From the NCBI GenBank assembly GCA_022606425.2, contig JAHDVF020000457.1, forward strand, positions 682,001 to 746,000: a DNA stretch of 64,000 nucleotides, given 5' to 3'. Shown one piece after another: positions 23,270-33,989 of this stretch. The DNA comes from Lepidostoma basale (taxonomy: Eukaryota; Arthropoda; Insecta; Trichoptera; Lepidostomatidae). The first letter of the stretch is position 1. Each line of letters begins with the position of its first letter. The notes beneath the pieces were generated by a model. It saw only the letters and a list, made by a program, of their open reading frames with translations, ran no database searches and was not told the DNA's origin. The position numbers and the translations under genes were made by a program.

Positions 23270-23575
23270 TCTTCTTCTTTTAATAAATCTGACGATCTGT
23301 GACACAGAAATCATTTGTCGTGGGATTATGAGGTCTAGCTGTCCCTCCATCTCTTAGGCGGTCTTCCAGGTGGACGGTGTCCGTAGGGGATTTCATCACC
23401 ATCTATTCGGGCTACATGGTCCTGCCAGTATCTTCTTCTGGATCCACTACACCGAACAATATCTTCTATTTCGCAAGTTCTTCTTATGTCTGCGTTGCGG
23501 ACACGATTTCGGATAGTTTTTCCAGTAATTGATCTTAGGACCTTCATCTCCGATGTTCCTAGTAGACCCTCGTCG
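23270..23575 (-). pseudogene. LINE 'alpha' C-terminal fragment
   Basis: The minus frame (23547 down) reads MKVLRSITGKTIRNRVRNAD, IRRTCEIEDIVRCSGSRRRY, WQDHVARIDGDEIPYGHRPP, then GRPPKRWRDS and a stop. The GAA-type tail on the minus strand sits at 23268-23283. A small deletion removes part of the segment before GHRPPGRPP. It directly abuts a SINE1 fragment. Confidence 0.82.
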
Positions 23576-23672
23576 AAGGCTGTGTGATTGTCACACTATA
23601 TTTGGTCTGGTTAAAATACAATAGCGATAGATTAGCTAACTATCACATGTCATGAGAATCAATACGAAAGCT
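23576..23672 (+). mobile_element. SINE1 partial copy
   Basis: GGCTGTGTGATTGTCACACT, ATTTGGTCTGGTTA, ATTAGCTAACTATCACATGT and CATGAGAATCAATACGAAAG match the body of SINE1 at 63.4-63.5 kb. The tRNA-like head with its A and B boxes is absent. Here it joins the alpha LINE end on its left. Confidence 0.75.
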
Positions 23673-23956
23673 ATACACTTTACATTGATTTTGTTCGTGC
23701 TGTGATGATGTAAAGAGCGATTCAACGTAATAATAATAATAATAATAATAAAAATCTCTTATCTGATTATTCTTTGTCTTTAGTGGTATTATCGCCACTG
23801 TATCTGAAGTCACTGCATCTGAAATGAGAAAAATAATAGATAGTTCAATGTAATAAAAAATACATGTATAGAATCAAATTTAAAATAGATTCTCATCATT
23901 TTCAGGATTCATAGAGATAGCTTTCTAGGGTTATTCTAAAGAAAATATAATCAAAC

Positions 23957-25690
23957 CAAATCAGTTTATTGACTCAAAAGACATTACAAACAGCATATAT
24001 GTTTAAGGCATCATTGAGTACAGGTAAAATATTATACACATACAACATAATACCAGGAACGCATTAGTGATGGTTCGACATTAGGAAGACAAGATACTTT
24101 CTAAAGTCAATAGTATTTGTCCTCTGAACGTACTTTCACTAACATGAAAGACGTCGATGTCCGAGGAGACCGCGTTCTGCAGACTAATTGCTCTTCCCAC
24201 CGGTGTCACCAGAGGCAGATTGGTTCTGGCGGCCGATAGGTAAAACAATCTGTGCTGTCGCTGTCGGAGATATCTATCGGGGATAAAAAAAACAACATCC
24301 TCCAGTACGGCCGAGTTCTCGAAGTTTCCTTAAACCCTTAACGTACCGTGTTCAAAACAAAACGCTTGCTCCCATGTGGTAAGTTCAGTTTACCGCTAAC
24401 TTTATCTAAATATCAAGCATATGACTAGATGAATCAAAATTTAATTTATGTCATCTTGTAGGGAATTTCATTAGGAATAGATCGATATCTATAACATACA
24501 TGGATTATTTGAAAAACATATCATTATTAATTTTTTTCTGGAACCATGCGATTTCTGATATGTAATGCGTCATAGCATACGAATGACTGGACACGCAAGT
24601 AAAGACAAGCGCCGCGCGGCGGCCGGCGCGGCTAGACTTTACGAGATTATACGTATGATAAAGGCACCTAGGCAAAATGTATAGTACGTTCAAGACAACG
24701 AGTACGTATTAATATTTGTCCCTTTTGGTAAAGTGTTAATATTTTCACAGTTCTGATATTATTAAGTTGCGTCCTGCGTTTTCGTCTACAGTCGGTATTA
24801 TTACGTACATATTGAAAAAGCCAAAGATATAATTTATAATACGTTCAAAACAGCGAGTAAGTATTTGTCACTTTTGATAAAGTTGTAAATATTAGCAAAA
24901 CAAATTCTACCTTAACACGAATGAAGGTGAGGGCAGTCTTAGAAAATATTTTTTTTTGGGATGAAGGAAGTAATTTTTGCTTTTTTTTTATTACGAAATA
25001 TTGAGAACACTTCAATGGAGGATTACAATTTTTTTTATAATATTAGGGTCCATAGGTTTTAAGAAAATCAACTTTAAATTGGCAGTGGAAACTCAATTTA
25101 CCACATGGCAACGCGACGGTTAATTAAGCTAAAGAAATGGGTAATTAGATGTCCATCTCTTCGAAGCTGTAAATAATTGGTTCTAAGCATTCCCAAAAAA
25201 AAAAATGCCGTTGGATAGAGCCACGGATAACTACCATACTATTTCATGTAGAGATACCTCAGAATTTTTTTCTGAACCCTCTCCAGCATAACGGAATATC
25301 TCGCCTCGTGAGGACTCTATATCGCAGAACCACTTTCGAGTCTGCTCAAAACCAACGCGTTGTATAGGACTCTGAACACATTGGGATCTCTGAAAACTCT
25401 TCCGGTCCGGACGATGAACCCCAACATCCTCAGTGCAATGTCACAAATTCTCTCGATATGTGCATGAAAAGTCAGCCTACTCTCATAGATGATCCCGAGA
25501 TCATTGTCTCTCATCGTTGATACATGTGCCAGTTGCTGGTTGTTCATTGTGTATCTATGATATACAGTTCTCAATGCTGTAGTAAAATATAGTATAACGT
25601 ATTTAGAGACATTGAATTGCATTTGATTGCTGTAACTCCAGTTAACAATATTATTGATGTCCGACTGGAGGCGAAGACAGTCTTCAAGAT
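23957..25690 (-). pseudogene. CR1-type LINE copy split by a TTAA insertion
   Basis: Two blocks of one minus-strand LINE flank an insertion (24334-25119). The upstream block (25690-25124) encodes MQFNVSKYVILYFTTALRTV, YHRYTMNNQQLAHVSTMRDN, DLGIIYESRLTFHAHIERIC and ALVLSRLESGSAI, the segment after the RT domain. The 3' block (24329-23957) contains the CAGATTGGTTCTGGCGGCCG and GACGTCGATGTCCGAGGAGA segments shared with copies at 50.9 and 61.8 kb. The undisrupted order TCTCGAAATATCCAAGATTA, then ATTCAAAGAAATGGG at 50.97 kb shows where the insertion lies. Confidence 0.8.
24330..25123. mobile_element. piggyBac-like non-autonomous element flanked by TTAA
   Basis: TTAA occurs at both junctions with the interrupted CR1 LINE (24330-24333 and 25120-25123; a second TTAA lies at 24338). 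Near the ends, CCATGTGGTAAGTTCAGTTT on the left mirrors CCATGTGGTAAATTGAGTTT read from the right, so there are clear subterminal inverted repeats. The outermost bases agree only weakly. Inside are a very GC-rich palindromic patch (24608-24634, GCGCCGCGCGGCGGCCGGCG) and a direct repeat, ATAGTACGTTCAAGACAACG and ATACGTTCAAAACAGCGAG. No transposase frame. Confidence 0.65.
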
Positions 25691-25699
25691 TTATAATTT

Positions 25700-26405
25700 T
25701 TAAAGGTTATTAATGTTTTAAAGCGAGTATAAACTGGACTAATGTCTGTGCATTTGCTATTATGTATAGTATGTTTTAGTAATCTGAAGTATTCTAGAAC
25801 GAATACATTTCAATAATTATGAAATCTACAAATAAATAAATTGTCACCCGGAAGCACTTTAAAACAGTCTCCTGTGATGTTGGCGATTAATCTTCTCAGA
25901 ATGTTGGCATCCGAAGTGGAATTCTTAAGTAGATGTTAGCTATGGCGTATTAAGAGTAACTGTAATTTCGAGAGAACACAAAAGAAAACACGATACTTGC
26001 ATCCAAATAATACTATATCATTCTATCTAAATGAATTCATCTAAAATATTATTCTTTTGTAAATATAATATTTTATATTTAAGATGATTAGGTTTTTAAA
26101 AGCTTACTTTATACTTGTTTTGCAGTCATCAAAACAAGTATTGAAAAAAAATATGATAATTATATTAATAACAATATATAAAAACAAATTTAGTAATCAT
26201 ACAACGAAGCTACTATGTAAGTATATAATATAAAAGCTTTTGATCTTTTTTTTTAAAATTGTGTTATACAAATGAAAATGTTTGTTTAATATAAGTTACT
26301 CACTTTGTGGTTAGACATTTTAAAGAGTTAGGAGTTAAACGAGTTACTCGAGTAAATAAACAATGCGTTCAATTCTCGCTACAATTGATAATGCTTTAAT
26401 AGAAT
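25700..26405. other. AT-rich intergenic DNA
   Basis: It holds CACTTTGTGGTTAGACATTT at about 26308-26330, the outer terminal box shared with several palindromic families (see 37.0 and 44.1 kb). Otherwise nothing is recognised. Confidence 0.4.
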
Positions 26406-26409
26406 GAAA

Positions 26410-26860
26410 TATGTGTTTCCCAGAAACTATAATGAAACTTCTAGAAAACAGACGTTTAAATTAAATAATTTGGAGTTCTACAATACTGTTCATGAAACAA
26501 TACATATTTTTTTTATCAATTATAATTCTTTGTTCATACGCTTAAGATATACTTACGGTTTCATTATAATGAAACCTTAAGAAATAATCGCTTGAGTAAT
26601 TATCCATTACTTCAGCAGTAATTAATAATAATAAAAGTCTGTTTTCTACATGTTTTATTATAATATATGCAAATGACATGTTTCGCGTCTCCAAGGCAGT
26701 ATCAAATGTGCATTAGGAAGATGAAAAATATCATTCTCATTAATTATTAAAAAAAAACTTTTAGAAAACAGACGTTTTTATTCGTATAAATTATTTAATA
26801 TGGAGCTTTACATCATTGCTCAAGAAACAACATATAATTTTTTAATCGCATTTGCATCAA
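26410..26860. repeat. Palindromic repeat family H: single arm plus inverted pair
   Basis: A plus arm at 26410-26530 (CTAGAAAACAGACGTTTAAA, TTCATGAAACAATAC) is followed by an inverted pair at 26620-26860. The pair has left GCAAATGACATGTTTCGCGT and AAGGCAGTATCAAATGTGCA, and right ACTTTTAGAAAACAGACGTT and ATGGAGCTTTACATCATTGC. On the minus strand the left arm holds the GAAACATGTC end of the hammerhead-like motif. Confidence 0.75.
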
Positions 26861-27249
26861 AGTTTCAAACATGCACTGATGATTATCTCAAAAGTTATAA
26901 CCTAGAAAAGTATACTTTTAAGTGCATACACTGAGTACCTCTCGTCTGTTCAAGATGTAGATTTGCATGCTAGTTCCGTTAGAATCTGATCCGTTTACCC
27001 CCAGCGAGTGTAGCTCTGATGGAACCTCCATTTCTAGCGAAATGTAACTTCTGAATATTTCAAGTTAAATTTGTTACATGAATGTTGTTCCTTTGGGTTG
27101 GATATATTACTACGTTAGTTCAATACTAATACAAGGGAAATTTTTCTATTTTTTTCCGAAAAGTCATTTTTTCTGTGACATTAATACAGCTTTGTAAAAA
27201 GTAATGTATTATAATGATCAGTAGAAAATATTGTTCTTGTTAAAATTAA

Positions 27250-27425
27250 AATGTACATAACCCATAGCTTTGGCCGAAACACTATATTTTAACATTATTA
27301 CATATTTAAATTTGAAACACTGTTATTTGTATGAATCACATTTTTTTTTAATGAGTTTGCCGTGAGAGCTGTTTCGCCAATGTAAGTTGGCATCATCAGG
27401 TGTATATACAAATAACTGTTCAGTT
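27250..27425 (-). repeat. Palindromic repeat family A, single arm
   Basis: It carries TTTGGCCGAAACACTATATT at the outer side and the motif at 27365-27399. On the minus strand that reads CTGATGA, T, GCCAA/TTGGC hairpin, GAAAC, then AGCTCTC (the G of the usual GTC is changed). The stem is complementary over five pairs. Confidence 0.75.
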
Positions 27426-27439
27426 TAATAAATATTTGG

Positions 27440-27615
27440 CAATTTTTTTTTAATAATATCTTTAAAACGCGAAACATGTAATTCCCATAAATTATAATAT
27501 AATAAAATTTCTAGAAAACAGACGTTTTCATTAGTATTAATTATTTAATATTCAAGTTTTTTTTGACAAACATTCATTCGTATTACATTATTATTCAAGA
27601 TCCAATACATAGCCT
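27440..27615 (+). repeat. Palindromic repeat family H, single arm
   Basis: It contains ACGCGAAACATGTAATTCCC, AATTTCTAGAAAACAGACGT, TTTCATTAGTATTAATTATT and TATTATTCAAGATCC, a good match to the right arm of other H copies. Confidence 0.75.
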
Positions 27616-27686
27616 TTTTATATAATTATTTCTTTATATGCTTTGGATTTTGTCATAGTTTCATAATGGCAATGTATTTATTGTTT

Positions 27687-27984
27687 AACACTACTATCAA
27701 GTCCAACTCTCTAGCGTCCATGAGAGGTCTTTTAAAGACCCCGCGAACCCCGGGTAATGTGGCACAGTGCCATAGCAGATAGAGAGAGGACGAATGGCGA
27801 GCTTCTAGCGTCATAAAACTGGATACACCCAGCTAAGGGAAGGTAACCATGACAGAAAATCCTCCAGAGAAGGCAAGGGGATACCACTCTGGATATTTTC
27901 CCCCAGGTCATCACTATAAAGGCCTACTCAAGGGTGATAGTCAACTTTAGGGAGACCTGACAGGACACGGAAAGAAGAAGAAGA
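27687..27984 (+). repeat. Unclassified ~295-bp interspersed repeat, copy 1
   Basis: It matches 32463-32756 over its whole length at roughly nine in ten positions. The block is GC-richer than its surroundings (CCCCGCGAACCCCGGG, GGATACACCCAGCTAAGGGA) and ends in GAAAGAAGAAGAAG. In one plus frame it reads ENPPEKARGYHSGYFPPGHH. The GAA tail suggests a 5'-truncated LINE end, but I do not recognise the protein. This copy has 11 extra bases near 27915. Confidence 0.75.
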
Positions 27985-27985
27985 T

Positions 27986-28245
27986 TTATTGTTTCCTGAA
28001 AAATGATGTAAAACTCTATATTACATAATTAATATGAATGAAAAGGTCTTCTAGGAATTTTATTATCTTTTAGATGGAACCCTTCTAATGCATTATCAAA
28101 TGTCAACAAACATTTGATAATGCCTTAGAAGGACGATACATGTCATTCTATCTAAAATGTAATAAAACTCCTAGAAGATAGATGTTTTCATTAATATAAA
28201 TTACATAATTAGGTATTTATTGATTCCTTGAGTAGTTCTTTCAAA
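27986..28245. repeat. Palindromic repeat family H, full head-to-head pair
   Basis: The left arm begins TTTATTGTTTCCTGAAAAAT and the right arm ends near TTATTGATTCCTTGA. The centre is ACATTTGATAATGC and its complement, around 28105. At 28114-28144 (+) the motif reads TTGATAA, T, GCCTT/AAGG-type hairpin, then CGATACATGTC, a decayed GAAACATGTC. Confidence 0.8.
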
Positions 28246-28399
28246 TCACAACACTATTTCCAACTTGATCACGTCTTGAATTACCAGTGCAATATTATTA
28301 TTGGGGTTTGGAGTAGGTGGTTCTGAAAATGATGCTCAGCTATCTGAGATAGGATTGGCATTGCTCACGGAGGAGGAAAAATGGGGTTAATTGGAGCTG

Positions 28400-28620
28400 T
28401 GCTCGGGACCGGATTAGGGCCGCCAGAAGGTATCCGGATCGTGACCGCCCTGGATATGCGCCGTATTAGGATTATTCGGTACATCCCCGCTATATAAATA
28501 TCTCGCCGCCCTTAAGCCACTACGTGCCGCGGTTACAAAGGCCATCAAATAAATCGTTACGACTGTTTAGTGATTTTTTTGGCTTTAATCGAACGTTTAC
28601 ATAGGCATTTATATGTTAAT
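28400..28620. other. GC-rich stretch with a TATA-like box
   Basis: GGACCGGATTAGGGCCGCC, GTGACCGCCCTGGATATGCG and TCTCGCCGCCCTTAAGCCAC are unlike the AT-rich neighbours. CTATATAAATA occurs at 28489-28499, at the position a TATA box would have before a short transcribed region. No open frame with known similarity follows. It may be host regulatory DNA or the end of a distant gene; confidence is low. Confidence 0.3.
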
Positions 28621-28837
28621 GGAGCTTAAAACGCTGCCCCAGAATAAAATAACAGTTTAAAAGATTAAATAAAAATGGTATTCTTTCGAGTCATTTCGTT
28701 CGGTGGAACATTTGTTAGTAACGAATTGGTTAAATATGCGATATTTCATTATAAACACCCTATAAAATTCTAAATTAGAGTATTTAATTTAAATCATTGA
28801 TCACAAATAGAGTATACACGTAATACACGTGCAGAAG

Positions 28838-29015
28838 ATGGATCCCACCAGAATCCCACACACTGTGGCGCATCAGATTCCTGCCGACTGCCGTCCTCCC
28901 GGAAGACCGCCGAAGAGATGGAGAGATAATTGGGAGTCAACCTCCCAAGAGAGGCCAGCCTGATTTCAGGAACAGATCAAAGGTTTATAAGGAGGAGAAG
29001 AAGAAGAAGAAGATC
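28838..29015 (+). pseudogene. LINE 'alpha' 3' terminus
   Basis: It is nearly identical to 3872-4045: GATGGATCCCACCAGAATCC, GTCCTCCCGGAAGACCGCCG, AAGAGATGGAGAGATAATTG and GAGGCCAGCCTGATTTCAGG, ending in a GAAGAAGAAGAAG tail. It encodes only RMDPTRIPHTVAHQIP, GRPPKRWRDNWEST. The strong match to the 3.9 kb copy marks a relatively young subfamily. Confidence 0.88.
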
Positions 29016-29049
29016 ACAAATAGTGTAATATTAAACTTTTTTTAATAAT

Positions 29050-29515
29050 CTAACCATCACGCCATCTCCGAAAGTTGAAGAATTCGTCGAAGATAGAAAA
29101 ATGAGACCGCATCATTCATACATCGTGGCATGTACGCACGTCGATGGCTCCGACACCTCATGTGGCCGACATTTAATATTTGATTAATTTGAACTTGCCA
29201 CGTTTTCCAACGTATTCTAATTTTTCCAAAAATCCTTTTTATTTACGTCATTTACATATACTTTCATTATCATTATTTTTTCATTAACTCTTGCCGTGTG
29301 TCCAAACCATATCCAGCGATCCTTTCATTATTTTGTTTATAAAACTTTATTTTGACTGCATTCATTTCTCATATTTGCATTTGACACTTTATCATATAGA
29401 GATATACCACACATTCGTGAGAGATCTAATTAATAAGACTATAGCATTTATTCCTATTTTATACTAATTTTTCTATTTCCATGCTTCAGTCCCATACATA
29501 AGGGTAGGTACAAGA
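29050..29515 (-). mobile_element. LINE 'beta' 3' part
   Basis: It starts CTAACCATCACGCCATCTCC, continues ATGTGGCCGACATTTAATAT and TTGATTAATTTGAACTTGCC (endonuclease-RT C-terminal region on the minus strand), GTGTGTCCAAACCATATCC, and ends CATGCTTCAGTCCCATACAT, then AAGGGTAGGTACAAGAACAC. The gap around 29085-29115 shows rearrangement. No frame is intact. Confidence 0.8.
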
Positions 29516-29559
29516 ACACATATTTTTGTAATAAATAAATTAAACGATATTTACTTTTT

Positions 29560-30700
29560 TAAACTATCCGCGGGCTTCACTCCCATCAAGGTAACAAACC
29601 AAACTTTTTTTTACCCTGATTAAGCTCCGCTTCGAGCTAAGACGATCGATAGTTTAGATACAAAATACTGTGGTGTTACATTTATTTCTAAAATTTTGTT
29701 TCAGAAATCAAGTGATATATGTATATTATACGATAGTATAGATTTTATATTATTTTATGTTATGAGTACGTATGAAAAAAAATTATTCACAAAATCTTGT
29801 AAAGTTTTTTGGCAACCCTAGCAATTCGTACAGCAATTCGTACAAGAGTACCAACCACGGTAACCTAAAATGTGGCATCCACTTGAATTATAATATGGAA
29901 CTAAGGTTTAAAGGACAAATAAATTTATTAGTTTTTAAGGTAAGTACTAAAATTCTATTTATATGCAATAAAAACATTTGCATTGGCCCTGGTGGTTTAA
30001 GGTAGCGAATTAGAATCACATGACCTTACCTAACGTAACCTTATTTAACCTGACATAAAATGATAAAAAGTAACAAAATGCTGACTGCTATCTACGTGCA
30101 TGAAACGTTACCTTACAATAAAGTGGTTTTTAGCACTTCATTCTCTTTTGAAAAAAGAAAAATATTTTATATACTAAATGTTCATCTTTATATGTGTAAT
30201 TCTTTTGTACGGGCGTATGTAGTTGAACTCCTCCTAAACGGCTGGACCGATTTTGATGAATTTTTGTATGTGTGTGTGGATTTCTGGATGCGTTAGATTC
30301 ACAAATAAATCCAGTAGGTGGCCGTTAAAATCTTTTGGGGAGATCGTGAATAATTGACCTGAGAATAATTCATAGTCATGTGTGTTTACCATAGATGGCG
30401 CTGATGTCGAATTCAGTTGAATTTGATTTTGAAGCATGCGCAAATCACTTGCATTGTAGCGTGGCGTAATTTTTAATTATGTTTCGATATTCAAACATAT
30501 TAAAAATTTTAATCATAAATTTGAAAAAACGTTTGCTGAACTAGCTGATAGCAGGCAAGCCAACGTTCTGGTAGCACCACGTTTGTCGGATCTGCCAGTA
30601 TAATATATAATTAATCTAACTTCCAATACATTGTCCCTATCGGTCCTTATATTCAATGCATTATAATTAATACGAACGAATATGTCTGTTTTGTAGAAGT
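29560..30700. other. Unclassified DNA, partly repeat-like
   Basis: At 30223-30300 the block CTCCTAAACGGCTGGACCGA, TTTTGATGAATTTTTGTATG resembles a motif I know as recurrent in many insect genomes, probably from a mobile element whose class I cannot fix. At 30385-30400 the phrase CATAGATGGCGCTG is another common insect repeat word. Small frames here (for example at 29772 and 30060) show no known similarity. Confidence 0.35.
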
Positions 30701-30704
30701 TTAT

Positions 30705-30890
30705 TTTCTTCTTCTTCTTCTTTCTAGCCATCTTTCCATTGCTGGATATAAGTCCTTTCAAACATTTTTCATATTACTCTATCCTGCGCGACTCTTGTCC
30801 ATCTTCTTACCACGACTGTAATTATATCGTCAGCCCATGTATTTGGGGCCCCTTTTTCCCCTCCAAAGTACTTTGTGTTGTAGATTATTT
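30705..30890 (-). mobile_element. GAA-tailed LINE fragment
   Basis: TTCTTCTTCTTCTTTCTAGC, CATCTTTCCATTGCTGGATA, TAAGTCCTTTCAAACATTTT and CTTACCACGACTGTAATTAT form the reversed 3' end of a LINE. The phrase 'CCATTGCTGGATATA' is typical of insect non-LTR 3' regions. It ends near GGGGCCCCTTTTTCC. Confidence 0.5.
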
Positions 30891-30904
30891 ATTTCTCTTA
30901 ATTT

Positions 30905-31340
30905 TTTCTATACTTTGTATATACAACACTTACATTAAAAAAAAATTAATTACATAGACATATTTTTGACAACCAGTCCTTCTTCAGTGATACATACCAT
31001 ATTATAAAAATACATATTTATAATATACATATAACATCTGTCAGATCATGTGAACAATTTTATAATATTTTAAATATGTATATTTTAATATGTATCACTG
31101 AAGAAGGACTGTTATCCGAACATGTCTATGTATTTTTTTTAATGTAAATATTTTATATGCACAGTATACAATTTTTTTTTTTTTTTATATATTTTTTAAA
31201 AATTTATAAAATATCACTAATGAAGGGCTGGTTAGTCCGAAACATGTTTGATATTTTATTTTTTTAATAAATGTGAGCGTATTACAAAGTATATATAAAA
31301 AAGTAACATTAAACATCTACAACACAAAGTTATGGCAAAT
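30905..31340. repeat. Palindromic repeat family B with an extra third arm
   Basis: The left arm 30905-31005 (TACTTTGTATATACAACACT, ACCAGTCCTTCTTCAGTGAT) and right arm 31090-31170 (ATCACTGAAGAAGGACTGTT, CGAACATGTCTATG) are reverse complements. The spacer holds CATCTGTCAGATCATGTGA. A related arm follows at 31213-31340 (TAATGAAGGGCTGGTTAGTC, CGAAACATGTTTG) and ends CATCTACAACACAAAGTTAT, the outer terminal box seen also at 38.2, 43.5 and 57.9 kb. Confidence 0.8.
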
Positions 31341-31579
31341 ATAGAAGAAATTTTTCACCCATTGGTGACTACTTTTATTATTTTTTATACTACTTTTATT
31401 ATACTATTTTATTATTTATATATACTACTTTTATTATTTTTTTTGTTGAACATTTTCAAGAAAAAAAATAATAAAAGTAGTATATTATCACAAAAATATA
31501 AAACGTTTATTTTTACGTTTAAAACATTTTGAAGTTCTTGCCGGAATAGGATTGTTTTGAGTGACTATTTACAGTTATT

Positions 31580-31935
31580 TAAAAGAACGGTGGATACAAA
31601 ATAAATAAACACAAAAGTACGGATCGTGCTGACAACATGTGCGCCATATAAAAGAAAAAATTGTGTTATATTTTTTTAATTTTGTAATTTTATTTTATTA
31701 ATCATATTATTTATTTTAGTAATCATATTATATTATTTGTTTTAGATTTACTCTGTGGACGTTGGACGATCGAAGTGTGCGCGGGAGATGCCTATTGGTG
31801 GCGATGAGGTTCGCAACCCATCACACCGCGTCTCCCGCGGGGGCGAAAAGAGAAGGATGGAGTGCCGCATCAGTTAAAATGTGGCAGTCCATTCTTTCTG
31901 CTTACTCCTTCGGAGAGACAGCGCTGATGGTTAGT
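31580..31935 (+). mobile_element. Non-autonomous element X with a LINE 'beta' 3' end
   Basis: The body runs ACGGTGGATACAAAATAAAT, CACAAAAGTACGGATCGTG, then GTTGGACGATCGAAGTGTGC, GCGGGAGATGCCTATTGGTG and CATCACACCGCGTCTCCCGC. It then joins the beta tail TGGCAGTCCATTCTTTCTGC, TACTCCTTCGGAGAGACAGC, GATGGTTAGTTAC. The same arrangement is at 49.8-50.5 and 58.0 kb. A frame reads DRSVRGRCLLVAMRFATHHT, ASPAG, but it is not conserved as coding. By analogy with SINEs that share a LINE tail, beta machinery may have mobilised it. Confidence 0.7.
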
Positions 31936-32462
31936 TACTTAATATAAAAAATATGGGCGAATAACAAATTATGTTATTAAAACTAACCGACTTTTATGTT
32001 TTAAAGTGAAAAGAATTTACATAAAAAATGAGCATCTCGAGATCCAAACTCTCGTAAAATACAAAATTAATCATTTAAATGGCTTCAGAATTAGGTGTGA
32101 GGAAATATTTCTTTTCACAAATAACCTTTTGTGAGTAAAAAATTCTTAGAATGAAATATTGTAGGAAACAGAGTAATGAATTAGAAGTGATGGATCCCGG
32201 ATTCTAAATTAATATCATCAATATCAATTTCCTCATAAAAGCTACCTATTTGAAATGTCCCAATAACATTTATCAGGAAAGCGTTGGTTTGTTAAATTAT
32301 TTTATAAAATATCTATCGCACAATATGAGTTTTAAATAGTTCTGATATTTTTTATTATTCCATCAGGGGTTCAAAAGGGTAGTAGAGTTACGATGGGGTA
32401 TGTTTTGCTGGAAAATATGCCTCTACAAAATGTCGTAAGGCGCCATGCTGCATTTACAACAG

Positions 32463-32756
32463 CAACACTACTATCAAGTCCAACTCTCTAGCGTTCACGA
32501 GAGGTCTTTTAAAGACCCCGTGAACCCCGGGCAATGTGGTACATATTAATTAGTGCCATAGCAGATAGAGAGAGGACGAATGGCGAGCTTCCAGCGCCAT
32601 AAAACTGGATACACCCAGCTAAGGGAAGGTAACTCCGACCGAAAATCCTCCAGAGAAGGCAAGGGGATACCACTCTGGATATTTTTCCCCAGGTCATCAC
32701 TCTCAAGGGTGATAGTCAACGTTAGGGAGACCTGACAGGACACAGAGAGAAGAAGA
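32463..32756 (+). repeat. Unclassified ~295-bp interspersed repeat, copy 2
   Basis: It is the sister of 27687-27984. It has ATATTAATTA inserted after GGCAATGTGGTAC and lacks the 11-base segment of copy 1. It ends in GAGAGAAGAAG. The two copies are 4.8 kb apart in the same orientation. Confidence 0.75.
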
Positions 32757-33199
32757 TATTATTCCATATTTAAATTTGAAACTTACGTATTTGAATAAAT
32801 GTATTATGTTGTACAATAATACCGTTAAAAAAAATCGTTCCAAATGTGTTGTTTGAATTTTCCTTAATTAACTTTCTATTTTAACCTTTTGGCCTCTTAC
32901 TTATGTCATTAGTCAGATTAATAAGTCTTGCGCATTGGGATCTCAAGTTTGTTTTTGTGTGAAAGATACTGATATAATCAATTATTGTTATAATTATTTG
33001 GTTTGTTTGAAAATGTATGGTTTTAAAAGTGACATTTGATTCAAAATGATTCAACTAAGAATGGGTAATGTTTGCTTAGTGGTCTAAGGGTAACAATTTT
33101 TAATTACCGTTTTTTTTGTATTAATTATATTTTGTAATATGTTGTTAATGGTGTATTTTGGTTAATGTTTATCTTGAAATCCGAAGAATTTGCAAGGTT

Positions 33200-33360
33200 G
33201 AAGAGATTGCCAGATAACAGATAACATGTCAAGATACTGGAACGAGCATGTCTCCCGACCACGTGGCCGACCACCGAAATAATGACGAGATAGTTGGTGG
33301 TCTACTTCCCAGGAGGACGGAGATGCAACCAATAACAGATGATCAAAAATAAGTTTATCT
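33200..33360 (+). pseudogene. LINE 'alpha' 3' fragment, degenerate
   Basis: GGTTGAAGAGATTGCCAGAT, CAAGATACTGGAACGAGCAT, GACCACGTGGCCGACCACCG and GTTGGTGGTCTACTTCCCAG parallel the alpha VEEI--...RYWxEHV...RPRGRPP-...SWWSTSQE peptide. Stops and gaps are frequent. Confidence 0.55.
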
Positions 33361-33449
33361 TGAATTCCATATTATATATGAAACATGAAAATCTCCATAG
33401 ACAAGACAAAGAGCATGGTTACATAAAGGCAACCAGTACGATGCAAGTT

Positions 33450-33985
33450 TCCACTACATAATAATATAATAGAACAAGTGATGCATTTCAAGTACTTAGG
33501 TGTTGATGTATCAAGCAGCAGGGACCCTTACGGAGAAGTAAGTGAACTAAGAAACAGGGCCACCGTTGTGGCTGGCTGCTTGACGGATGCTGTTTGGAAA
33601 AATAAAAATATGCTAAAAGAGAGCAAAATTCGAATCTACAAGACATGGGTACGACCTATAATGACATATGGAATAGAAACGAAAGCTGACACCATCTGAA
33701 CAAAAAGTCTCCTAAGAACCACAGAAATGAAGACTGTCCGATCCGTTGCGGGAACGACACTTCGAGACAGAATGAGAAATTCTGAAATAAGAAAGATCTG
33801 CAATGTAGAAGATGTGTGACGGGGAAGCCTACTGGAGGAATCATGTGGAAAAGAGTGATAAATAAAGCCGGAAATAAAGTACCAACAGGAAATCGACCTA
33901 CAGGAAGACCATGGTGAGACAGTTGGACAAGAAATAACAGGACACAGTCCTAAAAAAGGTGAAGAGAAGAAGAAGAAGAAGCATA
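33450..33985 (+). pseudogene. LINE 'alpha' C-terminal third
   Basis: The frame from 33478 reads MMHFKYLGVDVSSSRDPYGE, VSELRNRATVVAGCLTDAVW, KNKNMLKESKIRIYKTWVRP and IMTYGIETKADTI, then a stop. Further motifs (KSLLRTTEMKTVRSVAGTTL, RDRMRNSEIRKICNVEDV) follow in the same frame after the stop, with a deletion just before YWRNHVEK. The tail is GAAGAAGAAGAAG at about 33964-33980. It includes the FKYLGVDVSS segment, so it extends further 5' than most alpha copies. Confidence 0.85.
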
Positions 33986-33989
33986 TTAC

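Noticed and set aside
31745..31930. A conserved small protein with DRSVRGRCLLVAMRFATHHT
   Set aside because: The same frame appears in three X copies only because the DNA is repeated; it has stops or shifts in others and no start context.
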